Positions 45,346-55,572 of a stretch of DNA of 64,000 nucleotides are shown here, one piece after another (within the stretch, counting starts at the first letter, position 1; each line of letters opens with the position of its first letter). The notes beneath the pieces were generated by a model. That model was not told the origin of the DNA and made no database searches. It was given only the letters and a program-made list of their open reading frames with translations. The stretch is from Casuarius casuarius (taxonomy: Eukaryota > Chordata > Aves > Casuariiformes > Casuariidae), in NCBI GenBank assembly GCA_003342895.1, contig PTFA01000495.1, positions 62,001 through 126,000 on the forward strand. Reading direction: 5' to 3'. Both the position numbers and the translations under genes were made by a program.

Positions 45346-46096
45346 GTGAGGTGACTGATTCTGTGATAGATGCATAGAAAGGGCTGGGAACAAAGCTAGT
45401 TAGACTATCTCATTGGCATTTTTGTTGCCTGATGCTGTGTGGTTTTTTTCCCCTCTCGCCTATTTTTAAACTGCTTTCTCCTTCTGATCTCCTGTTTTCC
45501 AGCCATTTTTAGTTGCAAGAGCAAATGCAGTCACAGCAGTGAGTGACAAGCAGCACCCTCCCCTTCCCACTACACACACAAAAAGCCAGCATGTGCCACA
45601 GCACTAGACCAAGAAGCACAAACTGAAGTGCTGAAGAGCAGTAGTAACAGTACTAGGCGGGAACTTATAATCAGAGGTGGCTTTAGTGACAGTGGCCAAG
45701 TACAACCACCCAGTAGTTGAGGCATTAGCCAGGACTTAAACCCTGAGCTCGGCTTCCCGTGCAACACAGCTTTGCGCTCGGGTACCTGCGCAGTGCCTGC
45801 TACCAATCCTGTGAAAACACAGGCAGCAGTAGCAGTGCAAGCGCAGTGAATTGGACTTCCCATCAGTGTAGACGCAGTGTGGCCCTCAGGTTCCCAGGAT
45901 GACATGCTCAGCCTGAATTGTGGTTCCCCAGCCAAGGCCAGTTGGATCCTGAGAGCTGCTGAAGTTCAGCACTGGGTAGCTGCAGAGCTCCTGTTGGGAA
46001 GGCAGAGACATTTCTGACCACTTCTGCAGGAATCTGCAGGTTTGTGGAAGGGAAGAGGGACCTTTGGAGCCTTTGTCACGAGGTTTCTTTGGCTTT
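45346..46096. other. Intergenic or intronic, A/C-rich patch
   Basis: From about 45540 to 45900 the plus strand turns A/C-rich, opposite to its surroundings, as an inverted insertion would. It carries CAGTGTAGAC at 45866-45875. No mobile element family can be named. Confidence 0.35.
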
Positions 46097-46120
46097 AAAA
46101 AAAAAAAAAAGTGTGTGTGT

Positions 46121-46200
<80 letters not shown>

Positions 46201-46221
46201 ACGTGTGTTTGTGTGTGTGTA
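46097..46221. repeat. A14 then (GT)6, (AC)38, and GT-rich tail
   Basis: A run of 14 A (46097-46110) is followed by six GT units, 38 AC units (46123-46198) and an imperfect GT tract to about 46221. It is one long alternating purine-pyrimidine stretch with inverted halves. The Val/Cys and Thr/His reading frames across it are artefacts. Confidence 0.97.
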
Positions 46222-46544
46222 TCTGTAATAGCTTACTAAGCAAGCATCAAACACATTGGGGAGGCCTGCAGAAGGCAGCAGTCCTTTGCCTTTCTTCCTC
46301 CTTGTAGGCGTGTTGCAGCCTCTTCAGGTAGCAGATTCCCATAGCCTGGTGTAAAGTGTTCATGTGCTGCTTTTCCTGCTAGGTTCCCTGTTTCGGGAAG
46401 GGGAGGAGGAGAGGGGTGGGCAAGCAGGTTGGGGTTGGCAACCTGCTGCTTGTCCTTTGTCATTTGCCAGCCCTCCCTGTTACTTCTCTCTCCAGCCTAT
46501 TCTTTCCCTATTCTTAATTATACAGTCATCCTTGAGTAAATGAA

Positions 46545-46600
46545 ATAATTATTGTTTAATATAAACACTGTGATAATTATTGTTTAGTATAAACACTTTA
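46545..46600. repeat. 28-bp tandem duplication with forkhead-type palindromes
   Basis: Two copies (46545-46572 and 46573-46600) differ at few positions. Each contains TGTTTA-N3-TAAACA, a palindrome of the forkhead (FOX) core: 46553-46567 and 46581-46595. ATTGTTT, a SOX-type core, overlaps each. The repeat is visible directly, while the factor assignment follows known motif cores. Confidence 0.8.
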
Positions 46601-48399
46601 GCTCTTTAATTGTGCATTTCAGTGACCAAAGATTCTCCTGCTGCTGCTTCTCTCTGGTTTGGGGGGGGGGGGGGGCGCTGAGAGAAGCCCTGGTCATTGC
46701 TCATGGTGGGTGGTGTGACCCACCTCCGTTTCAAGGTGCAGCTGGTCACAAAATGGTGAACTTCTCCTTGAGTTTGTGGCCCATGGGACTAGTTACAAGT
46801 CTGTATCTCTTGAATAAAACCCTGCTGTATGCTGTGCCCTTTATGCATGCTGCAGTGCGGCTGTGTTATGCAGGAGCTTCTGGGGGTGTCAGAGCTGTCC
46901 CTTGGGTACAAGGATAAACTGCCTTGGTATTGATAGTCCTCCCTATAACTTTATCTAAACAAGAGCAGCTGTATCTGCGGCAGCTTTAGCTGTGTCATTG
47001 TGTCCAGAATGATAAACTATGGATGGGCCTGACCGTTCTTCAGTAATTCTTGTCATGTGGCTTGCAATAGTTCTGGCATCAAGAGGGTAAATAACCAGCT
47101 TCTGTTCTTACGGCTTGATGTTATTAATTGAATGTCTAAAATACTTAAGTCTTTCCATAAGCTCCTGCCTTTGCTGAAATACCTATGTTAGAGATTCACG
47201 AGTTTCTCTTTTAAACTTGCTTCCTTTACCCAGGAGAGAGTTGTTTTCCAGCAAGGAGATGGTGCTAACTTCCAGACCTTGTAAAAAGGTAAAATGAATC
47301 AGTCTGTATGTGAAATTACAGAAGCATTTCAAGAAGAATTTGTACCCACTCTGACAGGAGGCCTATTCAGATGAATCAAACTCCAGATGCAATCTCGTTC
47401 ATATGCTTTAAATGAATACTCTCATTTATCTTCATTAAGTGTGAGACTGGCTGTTAGTGGCCAGATATAGAAGGAAACTTGCCCTTAAAAGTAAGAGTGG
47501 GAGTTGCCTTGGCTCTTACAGCACACCAGCTTTCCATGGCTCTCTTTAATGGTTGCCCCGCATGTTTGCTCACCGGCTTGGAGTGATAGGGTGAACCCTG
47601 GCCAAAAAGCTCTGCTGCAAGCCTTTGTGCTTGGAGATCCAACAGGAAGAAAAGTTCACGTGGGCATCAAAAAGCATCAAAAGGCTCCAGAACTAGAGCT
47701 GCTCAAAATGGAGAGACGATCCCCACCTCCGAAGGGGAGGGAAGGTTGCTGTTCGGTCTCTTTCCAGCTGGACTTTGGATTTGGTGCAGTTGAACCAGGT
47801 CCTGTAGTGAATGAAACCGGATGACTTCTGACCTTATTTTTGAACTTAAAAATAATTGTAAATAAAAACTTCCTCAGAGGTGTTTTTTGTGTAGATGTTT
47901 ATGCTTCCAGAGGTTTGTGATGTTGGGAAACCTCATGGTATTCCATTATTCAAATGTGCTAGCGCTTAGGGGATGCTCTGTGAGTGCAGGGGAGAGGGGG
48001 GGGGGGCTTCTAGCAGTATTTATAGCCTGGACAACTCTTAATATAGTGTGTGCAATTATTCCTTTAATTTGATCTCATTTAAGGGCTTATGCAGCTAATC
48101 AGATGAGTTCTGATGCTTTAATTCGCTACTTTGGTTTTCAACATAAATCCTGTGCATGTAACTGTAATTTGTGGCTTTCACTGGTCATAATCTCACTGTG
48201 TTTTAGTGAAGATGACTTTATATTTGGGAGCACTCTACATTGAAAATACATAAACTTTTTTCCTAGGGTGGAATGGAGTTCCTTTTACATGGGAAGACTG
48301 GGCAGGTGTGAGATGATTTAGGCATCTTCAGTATTAACATTCAGCACTAATGTTTACTGTAAGTAAAGGCTACCAATTATGCAGTTTGGAACAAAGCTT

Positions 48400-48457
48400 N
48401 NNNNNNNNNNNNNNNNNNNNNNNNNNNNNNNNNNNNNNNNNNNNNNNNNNNNNNNNN
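48400..48457. other. Assembly gap, 58 N
   Basis: Unknown bases, with a C10 run shortly after at about 48490. Probably a simple-repeat assembly break. Confidence 0.98.
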
Positions 48458-49639
48458 AGATATGAAGATAACATACCACCCTCCAAATCCCCCCCCCCCC
48501 AAAAAAAAGCTCTAGTGTCTGCAGATGTTTGAGTCCCTAGACTCATTGCTGATCCTTCTTTGGCAGATCTCAAAGCCTTCTGCTTGTCACTCACTAATGA
48601 TGCCAGAAAGCAGATCTGTTTCAGTAAAAATCTCTTCCTTTGATCTGAGGGTAGAGGAGAGGGAGAGAGATGGATGATTGGAGGGGGGGGGGAACCTCCA
48701 AGCTATCCAAATCTTTAATTCCTCTTCTCATGATTATGTTGCTTAATTCTTGGCAACAGAGATCAGTGTGAGTAAAGGTCTCTCTTAAACTGGTTGCATG
48801 ATTTTTCCTGTTGATTGATTCTTAATTTTTCCCCCCTTCTCCTAGGGACCATAAATTGCATTTTGTGAGACTCCCTCTGTGGTTTGAGTTCTCCCATGTG
48901 ATACTTTTATTTCATTCTCTTTAAGTGGGTTTTGATAGCCGAAAGATGGCCTCTTCATACCATCTGGAATAAACATGCCACTAGAGCTCCTAGTTTTAAT
49001 AGAGAAGTGATGAGAAGGGAAACTGAAAGGCTCCAGCACCAAGGTCATGCCGGAGGCAGATGGGGAGGTAACATCGCTGCACAGGGCTGTGCACCGTGCA
49101 GGTGGACAGTGAGTTGTGTGTGTGCAGATGCATCCTGGTGCTGAACGTTTGATGCGATGGGTGCCAAGAGCTCTGGCCATGTGGCATGGGGAGTCTCTTG
49201 GGTGCTGACAGTTCTTCCTGTGATTCTGTTCAGGTGTTGTGAAGATGCTTAGCGCTAGAGACCTATCTACTCACGGAAGAAAAGGTTGTGTTTGGCAAAA
49301 TATCACCTTTGTAAAGGAGTTAACTATTCTTGTCTTAGGATACCATTTGATCGGCTTGCACCTGTTTGCTCCAGCAGAATTGCCTTTGTCTTGCCTCTGC
49401 CTCAGCTGCTGTCGCAGCATTATGTGCATTGTTGTGCTGTTAATGTCCTCTTCCAAAGCAGGTGTCTAATTTCTTTGATTCGTCTTGAGGTCTTGGGTTT
49501 TCCATTTCTCTGTCAAGGTGGGCGAGGCTGTGAAGGCTTCACCAACAAGGATCCTATCAGCTGACTTGTCATTCCTTCTCAGGTGAATTTCTTGTTGGTG
49601 TAGACAGCAATTAGCAATAAAAAATTAGCAATTAGCAAC

Positions 49640-49659
49640 AGTCTGTCTGTAGACAGACT
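49640..49659. repeat. Perfect inverted repeat, 9-bp arms
   Basis: AGTCTGTCTGTAGACAGACT has 9-bp arms around GT. It directly follows three copies of ATTAGCAA-like words (49607-49638). Role unknown. Confidence 0.8.
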
Positions 49660-49754
49660 ATTTCTATACCCTGTGTGCGGTTTCATTTTGCTTTTAAAAA
49701 TAGGTCTTCATCTTATAGCTGCTTTCTTTCCTTCTTTTCTATCTCCTGCCAAAG

Positions 49755-49860
49755 AGTAATAAAGCATGAAGTGGCTCTGAGACTCTTGGATGCCGATACA
49801 AGGGCTCCTTACAGACTGCAGGGATGGAGCCGACAGCCTGCCTCAGCCGGGATGGGACAA
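49755..49860 (+). CDS. Candidate exon, about 106 nt, unrecognised
   Basis: A very long pyrimidine tract (CTTTCTTTCCTTCTTTTC and on) ends in CCAAAG at 49754. The following bases are open in one frame (VIKHEVALRLLDADTRAPYR, then LQGWSRQPASAGMGQ) to CAA followed by GTGAGA. The first AG choices (49754 or 49756) give different phases. The frame continues through the donor to a stop at 49947. The peptide is not recognised. Confidence 0.2.
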
Positions 49861-52038
49861 GTGAGAAGCATGAGACAGGCTGGAGGTCGTAGGTTGAGAG
49901 AGATGGGCACAGCGGACAGAGCACAGGGATGGGGTAGCAGGCACTAGGGTTTGGGGAGAACAGCTAGAAGTGTGAATGCACAGGTGAATTGTATCTGTCA
50001 GGACTGAAATATCTGGGAGAGGAAGATGATGTACTGAAATGGGCCGTCTCTACCAGGCCTGTGAAATGCCTGGTCATTAGGCTGGGTAATTCTGTGGAGT
50101 AATTTCTACTGTCTTCCTGGTTTTCAGGAGAGCGGTGATTGCATGCCTCTGGAATGGTTCCCCTTCCCTCCAAATTTAATGCAGAAGGGGGAGCAAAGGG
50201 GCAGGGAGGGAAGAGGCAGCTTAGAGAGAGAATCCTGAAATGATCAAGAAAGGAGCTTGCTTTCGGGGTAGTAGATGGCTTTGCATGTCTTGTTCTGCTA
50301 GAGCAGTAGCCTGCAGAGCACCTGACTGTTGTGTTCTTCATTGCGTGGCCTATTAGGAGCAAGCTGTCCCTTCATGCCAGAGCCTGAGGGAGCTCCTGTC
50401 GACTGCACTGCCTGCACAGGATGCTGGACATGGCCCTTCTTGGTGCCTCGTTTTGAGGAATGATCCCACCTGGTATTTGGTGGTTTTACTACTTTTGCAG
50501 TGGGGTGGGCAATCAAGCATTGCATGTCACTTTCTGAGAAATCTCAGAGGATGAGGTAACTTCACCCAAGTTTGGTGCATATGTAGGTCACTGTGTTCAG
50601 CAAAAGTGTGTACAGTTACCTTGATGCATGTGTCAATTAGCACGTGAGTCACACTGCTTATTCTCGACTGTGGATGCTGTCTGGTAATGACAGCATCTGT
50701 GTGCGTGACACGGAGTTTTTGGGTATTCAGTTGCCATGGTTCTGAAGTTGCTTATTATAGCTGCTACTGATAGAGCAGGTAATGGGCTTTTTGCTGTTAA
50801 CAACTCTATGTATTTGCTTGTTGCTGAGGGCCGGAGGCAAGAGACCACCAGCAGAAAGGAGAGTGAGAATTATCAAAGTGTGACCCATGGCTTGCTGTTT
50901 TCTGCCAAGTGCTTGTTCTGTATGTGTGCTGAATAGCACAAGTACCTTTTGCTTGCAAGGATTCCTCCTAAAAGCAGGTGCTGAAATCCTTGCCCTTTGC
51001 CACCTACCTCTGGTAACGCACACGCTATTCAAACTGGAGACCTATCTGCGACATCCCAGGATTCACATGCAAAGACACTCCAGAAAACACAGTAGTTAAA
51101 CCCCAACTGATCTTGCCAGCCCTCAGTAGCTAGTTTGCTTGCCTAATACACTGATTTCTCTGCTCTAGTATATTGGTTTCTATGTGTGTAAGTAGCTGTG
51201 AGATGTGTTTCTCATCTTGGAATATTGTCAGTATTGTGAAATGAATTGAACTGATCTAGCTTATTATTAAAAAAGATCATGAAGTTTCACGTTTCCTCTC
51301 CCAAGTGTGTAAAGGGGCCCTAACACTTCTGGTGTAAATCAGGAGAGGGACAGGTCCTAGTAACTACAGTAGGGTGGAGCTCAGACTCTTGACTCCTTTT
51401 TGTTACTGCCCTTTACCCAGTGAAAAGGGGCCGCAGAAATGCCCTTGTCAGTGTGGCAGCTCTCACCCTTCTATAAGACTGAGCAGGCCTTTGGTGTAAG
51501 AACACAGGCGCTGAGCGCTCTTGTTCTTGTCTTGGTTGCAAAATGCTTGGCACAAGGATTGTGACTAGTCCATGAATGGATGGGCTTAACTTTCTGGAAG
51601 CTACCAGAAACCACTAATATGGTACTGTTGCGGAAGATGACCAATATTCCAATTACAGTCATGCTCAATTCCCCACAATATATCCTTGTCTTGCTGACAA
51701 GCAAGCTTAGCATATGTGGGAATAGCAGTGCCGAATATTGTTTTTTAGACGCAATGCCCCTGAGTGCTTGGCAGCCTATTTCTCATGGTCTGTTTAAGCA
51801 AAATCCAGTTTACAGTAATATTGTACCTATTGGGAATGCATTTCCAATGCGAAGGCCATAGTATGGTGAGTGATAGAAAAGGAGCCCTCTTCTGGAGTGC
51901 AGCATCTCTTAATAGATTCATCTTTTCTCATCTGTCTCAAGCCGGAAGGATGAATTATGATTCCCTGCCATGATTTCCATGTCTCTCCCCACACGTTTTG
52001 GTGAACGCGTCTTATTCTTTTTCCTCATATTTAAAAAG
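49861..52038 (+). other. Intron-like sequence, no supported gene
   Basis: Reading frames are short and lack splice context. No repeat is recognised. Confidence 0.5.
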
Positions 52039-52078
52039 ATCGTTGCTAATGGACAAAATATGAAAGAGTGTTTCAAAG
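52039..52078 (+). CDS. Candidate 40-nt exon with excellent donor
   Basis: TTATTCTTTTTCCTCATATTTAAAAAG precedes IVANGQNMKECFK plus one base and a perfect donor, CAAAG followed by GTAAGT. The AG is preceded by A rather than C or T, so the acceptor is weaker. It enters in phase 0 and leaves in phase 1. No homology is known. Confidence 0.22.
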
Positions 52079-53399
52079 GTAAGTTGGCATCGGAAGACCT
52101 TGAAAGCTAGGTCTGTAGTTTGCCAGTTAAGAGTAATACTGTCCATCAAGAGATTAAACAAGTTCTTGAGAGAGACAAAAGACTTTGAGATCAGCAGGGG
52201 CTTTCAGGGTGTACCCATGAATCTTGGCATTTTAGTGGGGAATTCAGGATGGTTCACATAGCCCGTGTCTTGCTTGAATTTCCGTACGGTGTTGGTGGGT
52301 GTAATACAGTATTTGGAGAACTTGGTTCTGCTTTTCTGTTGTCAGTGCTAGGCACTGTCACCCCGAGTTCAAGGCCCAGGGAGTGCTCGTTCCCGGATGA
52401 ATGGCAGTTGGCAGTTTGCAGATGGCTTATGTAAGGCTTTGTCCTTGAATCTATTCTTGCTCTGGAGTAATTCGAGGAAGGGAAAAGCGCTTGTGAGGAG
52501 CTAACAGTTATGGTTTTCCTGGTGTGGCAAGGGCAGGGCTGTCGTTTCAGGAAATGCTGAATTGCACGGGAGCGTGTGCTAGAGGTCCAGGGCAAGCCGT
52601 GCCTGCTCCGTGTGCTGCCCGTTTTGAAGCAGTTTGCCCCAAAGCAAAGCCAGGTTCTGTCCAGCCCTTACTTCCATGCCGGCAGCCTGTCGCAGGGCTT
52701 CTGCCCTCCCTGTGCCCGTCCCGGGGACATGAGGCCCCTCATCTCGCCTCCCTCTTCTGCTGTCGAGTGCAGGGAGCGTTGCAGAGGAGACGGCACCTTT
52801 TGGTTTTTCTGTGTTCGGAGGTGGGCCGTGCAGCCTGCCAAGCAGTGCATAAACCAGGGCAGAGTGCTGCTGCTATAATGCTGTGGTCCCGAAGCTCGAT
52901 GCGTGTCCTGCGGAGCAGAAAATGCCAAGACTGCGGCATTTTGGAGCCGTGCCTGGCTCTTCGCGTCCCAAGACTGGCAGTCAGGGCATGGGGAGTGTAG
53001 AGAAGGTGGCAGATTTTCATCAACTTTACAAGAATTGGGGGGGAAGTATATATGTGTACACCTGGAAGAGCTGCTCCTTTGGAGTGTGGTCCAGCCCACA
53101 GTAAGCCTGTCTTTGTGCTGAACGTGTAGCTTAGAGGATGTTGCGGATAGTCCTGAAGCTTTTGAATAACCCTCGACTAGGTCTGCTGCTTCCCTGGCAC
53201 CAGCTCTGGGGCGTTCTCTGAGCCCCTGGGCACAGCTGACCTCTGCTGCTTTACAGACACTATTCATCCTTTCTCTTCCTGGGTGTTCCGTGTTAATAAA
53301 TAGCTCTTGGCAGCTATTAGCTAGCAACACTTGTCTGGTTCTTCTAGCCTGCGAGAGATTTACAGAGCTGGCAACAGGAGGGGAAAACTGTGCTTAGAA
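52079..53399. other. GC-rich patch, no supported gene
   Basis: From about 52.5 to 53.2 kb GC and CpG rise and frames are open on both strands (158 codons plus, 220 codons minus) without recognisable domains. This is the expected effect of GC content. Confidence 0.4.
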
Positions 53400-53700
53400 C
53401 CATGTCTTCTGCTTTTAGTGTTAATATGTTATTTGTTTTAAATCTTTACCTCCTCTAGAGAATTTCAATAAGTACTATGGGTATTTATTCAGAACTCTGA
53501 TCACACTTGAAGTATTTATAGTACTAACTTCCAGCAAATTGATTAAATGCATTTATAAATTTCTGGTAGGATTTTAACAGCCTTCTTATTGTTCTGTCTA
53601 AAATTCAGATTAAAATGATCTTTAATGTAGAGAATCTATTGTTTACAGTAATAAACTCCCACGGGGTTAAAGCAAAAAGGATTAATTCACCTTCTCAGCA
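53400..53700. promoter_or_regulatory. AT-rich block resembling conserved non-coding DNA
   Basis: Non-repetitive AT-rich sequence with TGATTAAATG, TTAAAATGATC and GGATTAATTC. It is closed to translation and sharply bounded by the GC-rich patch on its left. Candidate enhancer by texture only. Confidence 0.2.
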
Positions 53701-55173
53701 GTGCTTGTGCTTCTCAGAACTAACTTCAGACCTGACGGGCTCGTGCAAAGGCTGCTGTGCTGAACTGAATTGGGATTAGGGTCGAATGTGTGGAGGATGT
53801 TCATTTGGATTAAGGAGTGTATGCAAGGGGACATTAATAGCAGGTTGTACGAAGCTGATAGCTGTTGACAGTGTGTTCTGCGTGGTGATCTTTGCAAAAC
53901 TCTTTTGGACGGTCAGCGGTGGTATTGGCTATCGATCTATTTATTCTGCTTTGCAACCCTGTGGCAACAATAGGACTTGCCCTTGCAGGGCCCTCCTGTT
54001 CCCATTGAGCCTCAACTCAGCTGGGAAGGACACAAGGCCACCACAGCATCCAGGACGTTTGAAGGGAGCTTCTAAATGTCTTATGCTGCCAAACTCAGAA
54101 TAGACCCTTAATCTTGGGCCAGTGTCCCAGGGAGAGTGGATGCTCTTAAGTGTTAGTGACATAAGGGCAGAAGCTTCTGGTTTGCATCATTTGTGGGAGC
54201 TGTTTAAGACAACTTGGCTTCCTTTACTCTTAAAGAAATGGTGAGCTGCTAAGTCTCAAATTCCCTTCTTCCTTAAAGTTGTGGTATGCAGTTTCTTCCA
54301 AGCTTGGGACATTGTCAAGTTCTAATTGTTTTTAGTTTTCTGACTAATTGCGCTAACTGCTCTTCATTGCAGCAGGGAAACACTTGCAGGGTTCACCTTG
54401 TTGAGACATTCAAGTCCAGCAGGGAAATCAGGCCTTGGAGCCTCTGCTCCCAAACCAGCCTTTAGCTCAACTGTAGCATGCAGTCGATTTTCTATTGTCG
54501 TTTTAACCATGTTACAGAAAAGCATAAACTTCAGCCATAAAGCTTTAACCATAAAGCAGAAAAGGTGAGGGGAGTGAAGGTGTGAGCAAGTCTGGCTCTT
54601 CCATTTATTTTGTTTTCAAAGGTTCTGAACGAGGGCTAAAGCTTTCAACCTTGGTGTTTGGCAGCAAGTCTTAATACTTGCGTCTTGGGTGGGCTTTCTG
54701 CTCCCGCTCCCGTTCTGAGCCATCAAATGGGGTTAACAGCAATGCTTCTGTCAACCTCACAGGAGGACTATGGATATTCGTCCACACAGTAAGATGCGTT
54801 CTGCATGACTGAACCAGGCAGTATCTGTTCTTGTGGCACGTACCGTGCCACTTTCTCACTGTGCTCCTGAGAAAGCACTAGAATACACTTGGTAAAACTC
54901 TGCCAAATGCCTGGCAACTCTTGCAAATGCAAGGTGCTATTAGGAGAGTAAAATCATTATCATCAAAGGAAATAGCATCTAGATAACAGTTTAGCATGAG
55001 GCAGGCTCCCGATTGTGACTGGCATGATTCTATAAGCATCAGACAAAGCACCACATAAAGAAGCAGTTATCTCTGTGCACTGCTCACAGGCTCTGTGGGG
55101 AGAGGCCGTGAGTGTGACACCATCTCTCAGCAGAGCTCATGGGTGCAGGTTTCCATTGCTTTCTCTTCTGCAG
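53701..55173 (+). other. Intron-like sequence, no supported gene
   Basis: No gene, RNA or repeat is recognised. Confidence 0.5.
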
Positions 55174-55306
55174 GTTGCAGTTCTTAAGCAAGCATGCAGC
55201 AGAAAGGCATTTTGTATAAATGTGGCTGTAAAATTACAGCAACCTGTAAAAGTGTGCATTTCATTTAGGGTGGTGGGAGAGCACTGTGCAGTTGAAAGGG
55301 GAGAAG
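55174..55306 (+). CDS. Candidate 133-nt exon after strong acceptor
   Basis: TTTCCATTGCTTTCTCTTCTGCAG is a strong acceptor. The next 133 bases are open in phase 0 (VAVLKQACSRKAFCINVAVK through LQQPVKVCISFRVVGEHCAV to ERGE) and end at GAGAAG followed by GTAGTG, a moderate donor. The Val-, Cys- and Lys-rich peptide has alternating hydrophobic character like beta strands, but I know no match. Among the unrecognised candidates this is one of the better protein-like stretches. Confidence 0.25.
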
Positions 55307-55537
55307 GTAGTGGGCAGCGCTCAATTTTTCCCTGGGGGAGAGAGAGGTCTCTTTTTGCTATTTTGCATGCTATTCCAGCTGCTGAAACGAAATCAAATTG
55401 GCCTGTGACACCATTACGTATGTGTCAATCTGGTAATGAAAAGATCCATTCTCCCTTAATTTGCTCTGACTGAAGCTGCAAGACTGCCTTCTGTACCTGC
55501 TGCAGTTTCTTGTATTGGACCTCATTGATTTTCACAG

Positions 55538-55572
55538 TAACATTAGGTTTCATCTGGATCAGCCAGGAATAG
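55538..55572 (+). other. Possible 35-nt exon
   Basis: GATTTTCACAG and GAATAG followed by GTAAGC are both good sites. The open frame between them (NIRFHLDQPGI) does not fit the phase left by the 55174-55306 candidate, so at most one of the two belongs to a given coding transcript in that frame. Confidence 0.15.

Larger units (their letters stand above)
46601..49754 (+). other. Intron-like sequence with G runs and a gap
   Basis: Contains G15 at 46661-46675 and further G runs near 47998 and 48681. No exon is supported. Confidence 0.45.

Noticed and set aside
45886..46307. Frames with Val-Cys or Thr-His repeats
   Set aside because: They are translations of the AC/GT microsatellite.
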